From an uncultured Opitutales bacterium (lineage in GTDB: Bacteria; Verrucomicrobiota; Verrucomicrobiia; Opitutales; Seribacteraceae), in the NCBI GenBank assembly GCA_943787575.1, contig CALSMY010000003.1, positions 62,001 to 126,000 on the forward strand: 64,000 nt of DNA, in the 5' to 3' direction. Of this stretch, positions 1-10,394 are shown piece by piece; position 1 is the stretch's first letter; each line of letters starts with the position of its first letter. The notes below the pieces were generated by a model. It worked only from the letters and a program-made list of their open reading frames with translations. It ran no database searches and was not told where the DNA came from. Made by a program: the position numbers and the translations under genes.

Positions 1-291
1 CCTGATGGTGAAAAGCTCGAGCAATCTTCCTACCTGAAAATTCGGCAATTCGGAGATGAGGCCAAGGATATGCGCTATGCCGAGCGCGATTTACAAATGC
101 TTGCCAACCTAACCGGTGGGGCATTTGTAAGAGTCGAAGATATGACGGATACATGGGTGCCCAACTTGTCTGCAACTTTGCCTACTATAAATAAGAGAAA
201 TAACTTGGCTGATGCCTGGCCTCTATTTGCTGCCTTGTTTCTCGCTGCTGGAGTCGAATGGATCTGGCGAAGAAAAGGGGGCTTGCGATGA
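1..291 (+). CDS. C-terminal end of a membrane-anchored protein (5' partial)
   Basis: The reading frame is open from the first base and ends at the TGA at 289-291, so only about the last 96 residues are present. They show a soluble part (LANLTGGAFVRVED) followed by one C-terminal transmembrane helix (around residues 70-88) and a basic cytoplasmic end (WIWRRKGG). This end resembles the VWA or glutamine-amidotransferase-like membrane proteins that sit beside DUF4159 and HEAT genes in Verrucomicrobiota, but that is inferred from context. The stop overlaps the start of the next gene (ATGA), which suggests translational coupling. Confidence 0.6.
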   Translation, partial: PDGEKLEQSSYLKIRQFGDEAKDMRYAERDLQMLANLTGGAFVRVEDMTDTWVPNLSATLPTINKRNNLADAWPLFAALFLAAGVEWIWRRKGGLR

Positions 292-1874
292 TGGGGTTGA
301 GAATAATGCTGCCGGCAATCGCATTGGGCATATCCACACCTGTTTATTCTCAGGATGCAATTCCTCCTGTTTCTTTTGAGGGCAATCAAACTGAAAATAA
401 TCAGACTGATCTTCCTTTGCCTGCTATGCGTTCAACCATAGACAGTACTTTGAATCAGGCGTCACAAAAGCTAAAGTCTTCCAAAGTAGAAGAACGAGTT
501 GGGGCTGCCAAGCTCTTGGGTAAGTATGCCAATTCCCAGGTAAGCCTGCTTTTGATTGGTGCGTTGGATGATTCCAGTGAATTGGTTCGTCGTGCGGTAA
601 TGGTTTCTTTGGTCGAACATTTTAACAATGGTGCCCCGATTTATGAACAGGCATTGGTAGAAAAAATATTCTCCAAAATGGGAGATCCTGATGTGGAGGT
701 TAGGCGGGAAACTTCTGCCCTCATTCCCCGTTTAATTCCTGGTCTTATGCGATCGGGGATGGAAAAAATTCAAGTGAATGGACGAACCATAATTCGGTCT
801 GTTCCCGGGAAGCTTCGCCCAGATTTGCAAGACCTCGCGAATCAGGCCTTGATCGACCCTGACTCCATTGTCCGTCAAAATGTTTTAAAGCATCACTTCT
901 CTTTGCGTTTTCAGATGGACTCTCAAACCTTCGTCCGCTTATTAGGCGATAAGGATGTTTCCGTCTTGCTCGTCGCCTTGGATCAGGCCCGTATGTATGC
1001 CACTCAAACAGGTACATATGAACAGATGGAGGCCCTGACTAAACATTCAGATGTTGGGGTGCGGGCAAAGTTGGCAAGGACAGTCCAGTCTTTGGGGCGC
1101 TCTTTTCCACAATATCGTAAGATACTTCGGATTTTGACCAACGACCCAGTGGATGAAGTGGCCACTCTTTCAGCCGTAGATCTGGCGAGGTTGGGAGAAC
1201 GGGTATCCAACCAGATGATCGATCGAATCATCGCTTACTTATCAAAGGCCAAGGGACTATTTGGCAAAGCCGAGTCCTTGTTTTATTCCCTCTCTGCCCT
1301 GGGCACAGATGCCAAACGAATTTATGCGGCTTTACTGGAGCACCCAAGTGCGAGTATGCGAGCTCAGGCATGGGTACGTCACCTATCCCTTTCTGAAGGT
1401 TGGAGGAATCCTTCGAGTTGGAGGGATGCATTGCAGGATCGAGATCTTAAAGTGAGAAAGGCGGTGCTATCCCTTCTTCGTGGACGGGTTGAACAAATCA
1501 ATCGGAATGAATTATCATATCTGATTAAAAGCCGCCATGTCGAGGTACGGTCCTTTGCATCGGAACTTTTATTGGTTGCAGAAAAAGAGGTGGTTAAGGA
1601 ATGTTTTTTTGATCTGCTAATCGATGAGGACTCTCTCGTTCGCTCAACTACTTTGCGAGCCCTTGCAAAGATTCAGGCAGATGGTTGGGTAGACCTGCAT
1701 GCCCGCTCATTAAAAGATAAGGATTATGCTATTCAACGGGCCGCTATGGATGGATTGCTGGGTGATCAGAAAGTGGGTGTGCCTGCCTTGCTCAAATATT
1801 TACGCCAATATCCAGCTGAAAGAATTAGTACATTGGCCCGAAAAGAACTTCAACAAATGGGAATAAATCCATGA
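288..1874 (+). CDS. secreted HEAT-repeat protein
   Basis: A protein of about 528 residues. I chose the ATG at 288 rather than 258 because it overlaps the upstream stop, follows a purine-rich AAAAGGGGG and begins directly with a signal peptide (MMGLRIMLPAIALGIS, cleavage near YSQ). The mature part is almost entirely alpha-helical HEAT/armadillo-like repeats, for example VEERVGAAKLLGKYANSQ, DSSELVRRAVMVSLVEH and DSLVRSTTLRALAKI, a scaffold for protein contacts. No catalytic motif is visible. It is sandwiched between the membrane protein end and the DUF4159 gene, both with 4-base overlaps, so the three probably form one envelope-associated assembly. Confidence 0.8.
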   Translation: MMGLRIMLPAIALGISTPVYSQDAIPPVSFEGNQTENNQTDLPLPAMRSTIDSTLNQASQKLKSSKVEERVGAAKLLGKYANSQVSLLLIGALDDSSELVRRAVMVSLVEHFNNGAPIYEQALVEKIFSKMGDPDVEVRRETSALIPRLIPGLMRSGMEKIQVNGRTIIRSVPGKLRPDLQDLANQALIDPDSIVRQNVLKHHFSLRFQMDSQTFVRLLGDKDVSVLLVALDQARMYATQTGTYEQMEALTKHSDVGVRAKLARTVQSLGRSFPQYRKILRILTNDPVDEVATLSAVDLARLGERVSNQMIDRIIAYLSKAKGLFGKAESLFYSLSALGTDAKRIYAALLEHPSASMRAQAWVRHLSLSEGWRNPSSWRDALQDRDLKVRKAVLSLLRGRVEQINRNELSYLIKSRHVEVRSFASELLLVAEKEVVKECFFDLLIDEDSLVRSTTLRALAKIQADGWVDLHARSLKDKDYAIQRAAMDGLLGDQKVGVPALLKYLRQYPAERISTLARKELQQMGINP

Positions 1875-2866
1875 GGCTTTGTCTACTATTTTGTTTTTCC
1901 GTATGGATAGCCGTTTTTTCTCACGGCCAAGATTCATCGGTTCAGATAGATAATGCCGGGGCCGTTCGGATCATGCAGTTACGCAGGGATGGACCAACGC
2001 GGGTTCGTTACCCAGATGCACTGCCCAGCCTGCTCGAACTAATGAATGAACGATCCCTTGCCAATTTTGATCCCGATCCCCTTTTTATCGAATCCTTGGC
2101 AGATGAGAGGCTGTTTGAACATCCCATCCTCTATGTAAATTGTGACGAACTTCCCAATTTTGATTTTTCTTCCGAGGAAAATGAAGCTTTGCGTAGGTAT
2201 ATGAAACTTGGCGGATTTGTTTACCTCGATGCTGGCATCAAGGCATCCTTTCTTGGGACTGATCTTGGACACAGTTATGCAGCTTGGGAAGAACGGGATG
2301 AAGTTCGTCAATGGTTTCAGCAATTACTTCCTGATCAGCCCTTCTCTCCTTTGCCCAGAAATCATGAAATATTCCGAACTTTTTACAAGGGCTTGCCTGA
2401 TAACGAATATTTGCGCTTGGAAGAAGACCAAAAGCGTCTGCCCGATACCGTGCTCACTTTTGTGGAACAGGAAAAGTGGCCCCAGGGTACCTACTCTATG
2501 GTCGGAATAAAAGTAAATGACCGGCTTGCCTGTGTTGCCTCTCCCATCTGTGCGATGGGGTGGGGTAGGGACGAATTCGGTGCCTGGATACCCCCCATTT
2601 CTTTTCGGGTTCGTGAATCAGCCGAAGATTTTGATGAGACCCTACAGGTTGCCTCCTTTGCCGGACAAACTTACGAAGTTACCCGTGAAGATGGGTTGAA
2701 AGATGAAATCTATTTAGTTCCGGGGAAACGTCCGCTCTGGGTAAAAGAACCCACTGGTCGCTGGAGAATCTTTAAATATTATTCAGGGGAAGAAATAAGC
2801 AATTATGCACACTCCTTTTATGCCCGTTTGGGCATGAATGTTTTTCTTTATGCCTTGCTAAACTAG
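1871..2866 (+). CDS. DUF4159 domain-containing secreted protein
   Basis: 331 residues with an N-terminal signal peptide (MRLCLLFCFSVWIAVFSHG). The body matches the DUF4159 pattern: an early segment on ranking lines, then ERLFEHPILYVNCDELPNF and a glycine-rich strand LRRYMKLGGFVYLDAG at about residues 100-120. DUF4159 proteins have a class I amidotransferase-like fold of unknown activity and travel with MoxR/DUF58/VWA clusters; membership is known for the family, the role here is inferred. It starts at ATG 1871 overlapping the HEAT gene stop by 4 bases. Confidence 0.8.
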   Translation: MRLCLLFCFSVWIAVFSHGQDSSVQIDNAGAVRIMQLRRDGPTRVRYPDALPSLLELMNERSLANFDPDPLFIESLADERLFEHPILYVNCDELPNFDFSSEENEALRRYMKLGGFVYLDAGIKASFLGTDLGHSYAAWEERDEVRQWFQQLLPDQPFSPLPRNHEIFRTFYKGLPDNEYLRLEEDQKRLPDTVLTFVEQEKWPQGTYSMVGIKVNDRLACVASPICAMGWGRDEFGAWIPPISFRVRESAEDFDETLQVASFAGQTYEVTREDGLKDEIYLVPGKRPLWVKEPTGRWRIFKYYSGEEISNYAHSFYARLGMNVFLYALLN

Positions 2867-2892
2867 AAAATTTATCGATTAGCTAGATATTT

Positions 2893-3315
2893 ATGAAGGA
2901 AGAAGATATTTTCCCCACCCCGCCAGAAGCACCCGATCCCACACTTTGGGAAAGGGTCAGTGGCTCGCCTTATTTTTGGTGGTTTGTGGCTATGTTCCTG
3001 TTGGGACTTTTGGTCGTGTTGTTACCCTCCCAGTGTTCCTTCGATGGACTTCAGTTTGCACAGGAGGAAGCCGAGGACCTTGATGCGGCTCCTTTTGTTG
3101 ATCAAAATGAAGAGCTTCAGCAACGGTTGGATGGATTGTGGTACAAAAAAGCCGATGATCTCCCCTATACGGGATTAGGCGTTACCTTTCACCAGAACGG
3201 TCAGAAAAAGACCCGTACTAAATTTTCCGAGGGCTTGGCTATCGGTCTGATCGAGGAATGGGATAACAACGGTTCATTACTTGGACCCCAATTCAAAAAC
3301 GAATTCAAAAGATAG
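2893..3315 (+). CDS. small membrane protein with MORN/YwqK-like C-terminus
   Basis: 140 residues, not assigned to a characterised family. Residues 1-25 are acidic and proline-rich, one transmembrane helix follows (about 27-48, FWWFVAMFLLGLLVVLL), then an acidic linker. The last 50 residues (YTGLGVTFHQNGQKKTRTKF, then EEWDNNGSLLG) look like the beta-hairpin G-x-x-x-x-Y-x-x-N-G repeats of MORN or YwqK-like proteins. It lies 26 bases after the DUF4159 gene on the same strand and may be the last gene of that operon. It is convergent with the EI24 gene, only 6 bases away. Confidence 0.55.
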   Translation: MKEEDIFPTPPEAPDPTLWERVSGSPYFWWFVAMFLLGLLVVLLPSQCSFDGLQFAQEEAEDLDAAPFVDQNEELQQRLDGLWYKKADDLPYTGLGVTFHQNGQKKTRTKFSEGLAIGLIEEWDNNGSLLGPQFKNEFKR

Positions 3316-3321
3316 CCTGAA

Positions 3322-4056
3322 TTATTGGCGGTTGGAAATATCTTTGAGTGCAGAGAAGCTCTTCGTCTTCTTTTCTTGCGTGCCTAACCTGGCATGAACC
3401 AAGGAGGCTCCTAGTAGCATGGGAGCAACTAAATTGATAATGGGGAATGTCCAAAGAAAAGTAGCCACCGTTCCATGTGCTAACTTTCCAGGCTTCTTTT
3501 GCCTAACCTCCCGGGGTAGGCGAAGTTCGATGAGTTGTCCGTATTCCCGGCTTAGCAGGTAACCACCCAATAAAAATTGCAAAACCAGGCCGACAGGGGG
3601 AATAAAATACCCAACGAGCAGTAGAGGGGATGCCAATAGGTAAATAAAAAGACTCCAAACAATGAAGCGCAGGGAAGAAATGGTCGACTCGATGATACCA
3701 GGTGGTTTGATCCATGCAGAGTCTGGGTAATGTTGTTCTCGTACCGCATCGAGAGCATCATCAATAAAGATACCCAGAAAAGCAGCGTATACACTGGCGA
3801 GAAAGAAATAGCCAAGCACGCCGATAAAAAAAGTACCTACAACTACCGCGACTGCTTCGAGCCATCCATCTGTCCAACTCATCCAACCGCTTAAATTGTT
3901 CGAAAAAGAATCAACCATTCGAAAAATAAAGGCACCGCCAATCAGGATAGTTATGAAGATTGCACCCAGGCTAAGAATTGTGGCCCATAAAATTGGTTTC
4001 CATAACCGGGGATCAGATAGTTGGGAAAAAGAGAGTGTGAAGTCGCGTATCATCAA
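3322..4056 (-). CDS. EI24/CysZ-like membrane protein
   Basis: 244 residues with about four to six hydrophobic helices (around residues 20-45, 68-95, 128-165 and 200-222) and the EI24-domain layout: a long amphipathic region after the second helix (FIDDALDAVREQHYPDS) and a conserved LLVGYFIPPVGLVLQFLLGGY segment. EI24 proteins include CysZ-type sulfate permeases and many of unknown substrate. Nothing nearby points to sulfur assimilation, so the substrate is not assigned. Divergent from the topoisomerase genes. Confidence 0.7.
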   Translation of the reverse strand: MMIRDFTLSFSQLSDPRLWKPILWATILSLGAIFITILIGGAFIFRMVDSFSNNLSGWMSWTDGWLEAVAVVVGTFFIGVLGYFFLASVYAAFLGIFIDDALDAVREQHYPDSAWIKPPGIIESTISSLRFIVWSLFIYLLASPLLLVGYFIPPVGLVLQFLLGGYLLSREYGQLIELRLPREVRQKKPGKLAHGTVATFLWTFPIINLVAPMLLGASLVHARLGTQEKKTKSFSALKDISNRQ

Positions 4057-4093
4057 ATTTTATGGTGTATATTCATTCTTTCCTGTTCGCAAA

Positions 4094-4121
4094 TTGGCAA
4101 GGTTTTTAGAGTAGATATAAT
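4094..4121 (+). promoter_or_regulatory. sigma-70-type promoter upstream of parE-like gene
   Basis: A TTGGCA -35 hexamer at 4094-4099 and a perfect TATAAT -10 hexamer at 4116-4121 are separated by 16 bases. It lies in the divergent gap between the EI24 gene and the topoisomerase pair and points at the latter. Confidence 0.6.
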
Positions 4122-4186
4122 TTTCAAGTGGACAAGAGGGTAGTTGATTCTAATAGATTGAAGTGTGGAAATGGAAATTGGGAAAA

Positions 4187-6127
4187 ATGGCTGACCATAA
4201 ATATACGGCGGACACCATCAAGTCGCTCGACTGGAAAGAGCACATACGACTGCGTCCAGGCATGTACATTGGAAAACTTGGAGACGGGTCTTCCGAGGAT
4301 GATGGTATCTATGTTTTACTCAAAGAGGTCTTAGATAATTGTATCGATGAATTTGTCATGGGTTTTGGCAAACAGATCGATGTGGAGTGCGATGGACAGG
4401 TAGTTACAGTGCGCGATCTTGGCAGAGGAATTCCTTTGGAAAAATTGCTCGATTGTTCGAGCAAGATCAACACGGGTGCAAAGTATGATTCCGAAGCTTT
4501 TAAAAAGTCTGTTGGGCTCAACGGGGTAGGCATTAAAGCGGTAAACGCTCTTTCCAGTATCTTTGAAATCCAGGCATTTCGTGAGGGAGAGACCCGTAGA
4601 ATCGAATTTGCCGCCGGAGAAGTTCAGTCGATCGACAAAAAAAATAAGTCCACAAATGAAGACAACGGGACTATGATTTCCTATGTTCCGGACGAGTCCA
4701 TGTTTAAGAAGTATCGTTACCGTAACGAATATGTGGAACGTATGCTTCGCTACTACACTTATCTTAATCGTGGCCTAACTATCCGCTACAATGGAAAACG
4801 TTTTCGCTCCAAAGATGGGTTAAGAGATTTACTCGAAGAGAACATTTCCGAGACCCCTTTATACCCTATCATTTATATTGAAGGTCATGATATAGAGGTG
4901 GCATTTACTCACCTCGATCAATACGGAGAGGATTATTTTTCCTTTGTTAATGGCCAGCACACAACTCAGGGAGGAACCCATCAGGCAGCCTTTCGCGAAG
5001 CGGTGGTCAAGACGATCCGGGATTTTGTAAAAAAGAATTTTGATGCGGCTGATGTACGCAGTGGAATTGTTGCGGCTATAAGTGTAAAGGTACAGGAACC
5101 GGTTTTTGAATCCCAGACCAAGACCAAGCTTGGCTCACTTACTGTATCTCCAGATGGTGAGACTATACGTACATTCGTGGGCAACTTTCTCAAGGAGAAG
5201 TTGGACAATTATTTGCACAAGCATCCGGAGGTTGCTGATGCACTCCAACAAAAAATCCAACGGAGTGAGCGTGAACGTAAGGAACTTAAGGGCATTCAAA
5301 AAATTGCCCGCGAACGGGCCAAAAAGAGCAAGGTGCATAACCGCAAACTTCGTGACTGCCGTATTCATTTGAGTGGTAAAAACAAAGAGCGTTTTAAAAG
5401 CACTTTATTTATTACCGAAGGAGATTCTGCAAGCGGATCGATTACCAAGGCCCGGGATGTACAGTTTCAGGGTGTGTTCAGTTTGAAGGGTAAACCACTC
5501 AATACTTTTGGGCTTACCCGCAAGGTGGTCTACGAGAATGAGGAGTTTAATTTAATCCAGGCTGCCCTAGGAATTGAAGAAGATTTAGAGGGTTTGCACT
5601 ACAATCAGGTAGTCATTGCCACCGATGCCGATGTCGACGGAATGCACATTCGTTTGCTCCTCATCACTTTCTTTCTTCAATTTTTCCCTGAATTGATCCG
5701 TCAGGGACACTTGTTTGTTCTGCAAACTCCTTTGTTTCGAGTGCGAAATAAGAAAACCACCCTCTATTGTTACGACGATACTGAACGCGAAGCCGCCATT
5801 AAGACACTGGGAAGAAATCCTGAAATTACCAGGTTTAAAGGACTGGGAGAAATTTCTCCGGACGAATTTAAACACTTTATTGGTGATGATATTCGTTTGG
5901 ACCCAGTGAAGATAGATGCCAATGAATCCCTCAAGGAGATGCTCAAATTCTTCATGGGAAAAAACACCCCAATCAGGCAGGAATATATTATCCGAAATCT
6001 TCGTTTTGAGCACGATATTTTAGAGGAGGAAGAGGAAGATGAGGAGAATGGAAAAGCGATCCTTCCCAAGAAGAGTAAAAAGACTGAGGCTTCCAAAACG
6101 GAAATGGCCGAAAGTGCGGCTGCCTGA
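4187..6127 (+). CDS. parE: type IIA DNA topoisomerase subunit B (ParE/GyrB-like)
   Basis: About 646 residues; ATG 4187 ([16 protein letters not shown]) is preferred over the GTG at 4163. The GHKL ATPase domain is clear: [22 protein letters not shown] and [13 protein letters not shown]. The TOPRIM domain has [10 protein letters not shown] and the metal site [12 protein letters not shown]. The S in EGDSASG instead of the EGDSAGG usual in GyrB, and the short overall length, fit topoisomerase IV ParE-like enzymes, which decatenate and relax DNA with ATP. The final 35 residues are a charged low-complexity tail ([11 protein letters not shown]). The partner subunit follows after 12 bases. GyrB versus ParE cannot be settled without phylogeny. 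Confidence 0.88.
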   Translation: MADHKYTADTIKSLDWKEHIRLRPGMYIGKLGDGSSEDDGIYVLLKEVLDNCIDEFVMGFGKQIDVECDGQVVTVRDLGRGIPLEKLLDCSSKINTGAKYDSEAFKKSVGLNGVGIKAVNALSSIFEIQAFREGETRRIEFAAGEVQSIDKKNKSTNEDNGTMISYVPDESMFKKYRYRNEYVERMLRYYTYLNRGLTIRYNGKRFRSKDGLRDLLEENISETPLYPIIYIEGHDIEVAFTHLDQYGEDYFSFVNGQHTTQGGTHQAAFREAVVKTIRDFVKKNFDAADVRSGIVAAISVKVQEPVFESQTKTKLGSLTVSPDGETIRTFVGNFLKEKLDNYLHKHPEVADALQQKIQRSERERKELKGIQKIARERAKKSKVHNRKLRDCRIHLSGKNKERFKSTLFITEGDSASGSITKARDVQFQGVFSLKGKPLNTFGLTRKVVYENEEFNLIQAALGIEEDLEGLHYNQVVIATDADVDGMHIRLLLITFFLQFFPELIRQGHLFVLQTPLFRVRNKKTTLYCYDDTEREAAIKTLGRNPEITRFKGLGEISPDEFKHFIGDDIRLDPVKIDANESLKEMLKFFMGKNTPIRQEYIIRNLRFEHDILEEEEEDEENGKAILPKKSKKTEASKTEMAESAAA

Positions 6128-6139
6128 ATCCTTTTGTAA

Positions 6140-8463
6140 ATGAGTTCCGACCAAATCAATACCAATGAAGATTCGGGCGGGGTTCCCGAGGAAGAGGTAG
6201 ATGGGGCTGATGAGTCGTCGACCAAGGAAATTGTAGCCCGTAGGTTTGATCCCGAAGCCTTGGCTCTTGAGGGACCAAAGAGAGGGGATGACGATGCAAT
6301 CTATGTTGATGATATGTACGGTGATTGGTTTCTTGACTATGCATCCTATGTTATTCTCGAACGGGCTGTACCTCATGCAGATGATGGATTAAAACCTGTT
6401 CAGCGCCGAATTCTTCATTCTATGAAGGAGTTGGATGATGGCCGATACAACAAGGTGGCCAATGTCATTGGCAATACCATGAAGTACCATCCTCATGGCG
6501 ATGCTTCTATTGGAGATGCCATCGTACAAATCGGTCAGAAAGATTTGTTAATTGATCCTCAGGGGAATTGGGGGAATGTACTTACGGGTGATTCTGCAGC
6601 AGCTCCCCGGTATATTGAGGCTCGGCTGACCCCCTTTGCACTGGAAGTAATTTTTAGTCCCAAGGTGACTACCTGGGCATCTTCTTATGACGGTCGGAAC
6701 AAGGAACCGGTAACCTTTCCTACAAAATTTCCTTTATTGTTAGCCCAGGGAGCCGAAGGAATTGCGGTCGGTTTATCCACCAAGATTCTTCCGCATAATT
6801 TTCTCGAGATCATCGATGCGATGATTGATGCCCTGCGCAAGAACCCGATTGATTTATTACCCGACTTCCCACAGGGAGGTATGGCTGATTGTACTGCTTA
6901 CAACGGGGGGGCAAGAGGCGGTCGTATCAGAGTACGTGCGAAAATTGAAGTGGTAAAAAAACACCTGCTTAAAGTTGTGGAGATTCCTTTTAGCACGACC
7001 ACTACAAGCCTGATCGACTCGGTACTTGCTGCAAACGATAAGGGTAAAATTAAAATTTCCAAAATCGAGGATAACACCGCAGAGTTTGTGGAGATTATGA
7101 TCCATCTGCCCTCCACTGTATCTGCGGAAGAGGCCATGCCTGCTTTGTATGCCTTTACTGATTGTGAGGTCAGCCTCGCCCCCAACGCCTGTGTGATTAA
7201 GGATAATCATCCCCAATTCCTTTCCGTTAATGATTTGATCAAATCATCTGCCGATCTGACTCGGGATTTACTTGGACAGGAGCTTGAAATCCGTCTCGCT
7301 GAGTTGCAGGAGAAGTGGCACTTTTCATCCCTTGAAAAAATATTTATCGAGAAAAGAATCTATCGGGATATTGAAAAGGAGGAGACTTGGGAGGGGGTAA
7401 TTTCTGCGGTGGATAAGGGCTTGAAGCCTTACATTAAAATTTTTCGCCGATCTATCACTCAGGATGATATTCTCCGCTTGTTGGAAATTCGTATCAAGCG
7501 GATATCCAAATTCGATTCCTTTCGTGCGGATGAAGTTATCAAAGGTTTTGAAGATGAAATTAAAGAGGTCGAAGGATATCTTGCACAGCTCACCCGTTAT
7601 GCTGTTCGTTATCTCAAGGATTTAAAAAAGAACTATGGCAAGGGGAAGGAAAGAAAAACCGAAGTTTGTCGTGAGGAGGATGGTTCGCTTGCTCCCTTTG
7701 ATAGAATCAATGCTGCACAGGTGGTTGTGGCCAATGAAACCCTATACCTAAACCGGAAGGATGGATTTGCTGGGTATGGGCTGAAAAAAGACGAATCGAT
7801 TGAGAAGTGTTCAAACTTGGATGATGTTATTGTCTTTGGAAAAGATGGAATTATGAAGGTGATGAAAGTTGCCGAGAAAATGTTTGTGGGTAAATCTCCT
7901 TTGCGGGTTAATGTTTTCCGAAGAGATGAGGAAAAGGTATATAACCTTGTCTACAGGGATGGGCAGAGTGGTCGTTTATATGCGAAGAAATTTAAAATAG
8001 GCGGGGTAACCCGCGATAAGGAATATCCTTTGTTTAAGACTCATTCCCGGTCCCGTATCTTTTTCTTTGCCGTGCATGACAATGAAAAGAAAAACAGTCG
8101 TATTCTTGTACACCTTGATCCAGAGCTTAAACGAATCAAGGAAATGGTCATTGAACTCGACTTTGCATGGCTTGATTTACAGGGCCGTGGAGCAAAGGGT
8201 AGTACCCTGACCGCTCATAAGGTCGACCGGGTGGTTAATGCACCCAAAGAAAATGGAGATGATGAAGATTCGGATGAGAACTCTGGGAAAGGGGAAAACA
8301 AAATTTCTCCCCTAAAGAAAAAAAAACTCCACCTAAAGAGAAACCTGTAGTTTCTAAGAGCGATGATAAAAAACCTCTTTCTCAGGAAAAAAAAGGGGAG
8401 CCCGATCGTAAAGATTCCTCAGATGGCAAAGACCCAAAGAGCCAGGCAACCTTTGAGTTTTAA
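6140..8463 (+). CDS. parC: type IIA DNA topoisomerase subunit A (ParC/GyrA-like), apparent frameshift near the C-terminus
   Basis: Breakage-reunion subunit pairing with the upstream ParE-like ATPase. The winged-helix/tower core starts near residue 60 (DYASYVILERAVP, DGLKPVQRRIL), with the catalytic tyrosine in AAAPRYIEARL. The C-terminal region is short and lacks a full GyrA-box beta-pinwheel, favouring ParC. The listed ORF stops at 8350 after LKKKKLHLKRNL. In the -1 frame, however, a similar Lys/Pro/Ser-rich tail continues directly from an A9 run at 8318-8326 (TPPKEKPVVSKSDD ... SQATFEF) to a TAA at 8461-8463. I read this as one gene with either a missing A, or real -1 slippage giving two tail forms. 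The acidic linker before the A9 run joins smoothly to the tail. Confidence 0.85.
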
Positions 8464-8515
8464 GAGTTCATCAAGAAGCATGGTTTTTTAATCTTCCAAA
8501 ATAACCTGTCCTTTT

Positions 8516-9176
8516 ATGTTCAATTCCGTGCCCAGTGAGGAAGTCTATCGAAAACTTCTTCATGGGTTTGTCATTGTTCTTCCCTTAGGGGTTTTTTACG
8601 GCCCAAATATTTTCGCAGTGGAACGGTCGTTTTTTTTATTCCTTTCGTTGGGAATGCTTTTGTATTCCTTACTTACTGAGTTTATTCGTTTTCGCTACCC
8701 TCCATTTGGTCAGGTGGTTTTTTGCAACTTTTGGATCGATGCTTCGGGAGGAAGAAAAAACACAAATAAGTGGAGCAACTTATATGGCTGGAGCCACTTT
8801 TCTATGTGCATGGTTGAGTACCATCAGCGAAAGTTTTGCGGCTTGTTCATGTCTGTCGCTTACCCTTTTTATTCTGGGAGATGCTGCAGCTGCTCTGGCG
8901 GGTAAATCAATAGGTCGTATTCGTATAGGTAAAAAAACCTTAGAAGGTGCAATTGCCTGTTTTCTACTTTGTATGGTTCTTGCTTATTGGGTCTTTCCAA
9001 TTCTGCCTGATTTTTTGGAAAAGTGGGGTGGGGCATTTTATCTTTGGCAGGCCGCATGTGTGGCAGCCATGATTTCATTACTCGAATTGTTTCCCGTTCA
9101 AACAGGAAAAGTCAGATGGAATGATAATTTGTATGTTCCAGTTGTCGTTACACTGATTGCCGCGGTGATTCGTTAA
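8516..9176 (+). CDS. dolichol/phytol kinase-family (SEC59-like) membrane protein, apparent frameshift
   Basis: Two ORFs join into one protein of about 219 residues. The N-terminal part has the family start EVYRKLLHGFVIVLPLG and hydrophobic helices up to FIRFRYPPFG. The second part continues with RWFFATFGSMLREEEKTQISGATY and the diagnostic GDAAAALAGKSIGRIRIGKKTLEG, the CTP-binding region of polyprenol/diacylglycerol kinases. The frame must change by one extra base around 8703-8712 (CATTTGGTCAGG). CTP-dependent phosphorylation of an isoprenoid alcohol or diacylglycerol is known for the family; the substrate here is unknown. It is convergent with the DUF3293 gene, 3 bases away. Confidence 0.75.
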
Positions 9177-9179
9177 TAT

Positions 9180-9563
9180 TCATATCCAACGATCCTGGAA
9201 GGAGCCGATGTAAATAGGGTCTCCTTCTTGTAGGCATGGAATGATTGAAAGTTTATCCTGTTTGATACCAAAAATTGCCCGTTGTTCAAAAGCACGGCCC
9301 CAAGCCAATGATTTTTTTTCTGATGCATTAGTAAAAAAGCTTGGTTCTTGGTGATTTAAATCAATGGATACCCCGGTTATCGCAAAGCAATCAAATCCAG
9401 ATAGTCTAATCTGTTCCTTAAGTTTTTGGTTTCGTAGTCGGTTCTCGATCTCGGATAGTTGAAGATCCATGGGATTATAAGCAGTAATGATATGGCCTTC
9501 TTGGGGCCATGAGTCCTCCGAATCATTTCTGCGAAACCTCGTTTCAAAATAAGCGGGGTTCAT
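9180..9563 (-). CDS. DUF3293 domain-containing protein
   Basis: 127 residues starting MNPAYFETRFRR. The start at 9563 overlaps the upstream stop by ATGA. The family signature HIITAYNPMDLQLSEIENRLRNQKL lies at about residues 24-48, matching DUF3293 proteins, which have no established biochemical role. The C-terminal half includes FGIKQDKLSIIPC. It is co-transcribed with the HExxH protein gene. The longer ORF start at 9644 lies within the upstream gene and is disfavoured. Confidence 0.65.
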   Translation of the reverse strand: MNPAYFETRFRRNDSEDSWPQEGHIITAYNPMDLQLSEIENRLRNQKLKEQIRLSGFDCFAITGVSIDLNHQEPSFFTNASEKKSLAWGRAFEQRAIFGIKQDKLSIIPCLQEGDPIYIGSFQDRWI

Positions 9564-10382
9564 TTGTTTTTGTCCTGTTTGGTAGAGATTCCAAATAGAT
9601 TGATCACTTGTCTGACAAATTTCTTTTGCCCAGTTTGTGGACATGCTCCGTACCAGTCACTCAAATATTCCTCGAATGTTTTACTTTGCCCATTTTGTGA
9701 ATGGTTTAGCCAGGAGCATGCGGACCATGCCGATCTTGGATTTTGTTCAATGATGCTGAGTAATTTCACAGCTATCCAAAGGTTTTGTTTTCGCAGACCA
9801 GCATTTCTCGAGAGGGCAATACGGTTTTCTCTCCACCACGAAGGCAGTTGGAAGTTTTCCGGGCATGAACTACCTTTTATTCGATCAATCCTGTATTTGA
9901 CGAATTCAGGAGCATAGGATTGCCAGTTTGGGTAAGGGGGAGAAGTAGACCATAAAACGGATAGGCTTTTTAATGCGTAAAGCGAGGCCGCTTCACAGAG
10001 GCTTTCTTCAAACCATTGGTTCGATTGATTACCTATGCTCGAAACCGCATATAATATGACCAAGTTCGTGGGCGAATTGAAAGACATATTGACACCAGTA
10101 TCGATTCTTTGTTCCGAGCTTTATTTGCAATTCTCCATGCTTGGTTCTTTGATGGAGAATGATGGGCGAACCATTAGTTGTGGAAATTAAAATCTTTAAG
10201 CCTGATAGGTTCGGAACTAAGGGAATAAATTGATCAGCTGTCGTTTGTAAAACCGCAATTACTTCTTTATCGGATGCATCTCCCCAAGTATTTTTCTTTA
10301 GTGCTATTTCAAACGCCTCCGTTTTTAAACTAAGCAAAAATAAAAGGAGAAAAGGAGGAAGTACTCCTCGGAGTAATTTCAC
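9560..10382 (-). CDS. secreted HExxH metalloprotease-like protein, apparent frameshift
   Basis: Two overlapping ORFs form one protein of about 273 residues. The first starts with GTG and a signal peptide (LLRGVLPPFLLLFLLSLKTEAF) and reaches the zinc-protease motif FAHELGHIICGFEHR, where it stops at 10029. The next frame continues GNQSNQWFEESLCEAASLYAL, which supplies a plausible third zinc ligand Glu (EESLCEAAS), the gluzincin arrangement HExxH-n-E. One extra base near 10030-10045 explains the break. Downstream are a WWREN segment and a C-terminal basic end. I do not recognise a named peptidase family. The gene overlaps DUF3293 by 4 bases. Confidence 0.6.
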
Positions 10383-10394
10383 AAATTAGATAGA

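Noticed and set aside
5585-6013. 142-residue minus-strand ORF
   Set aside because: Antisense to the conserved TOPRIM region of the ParE-like gene.
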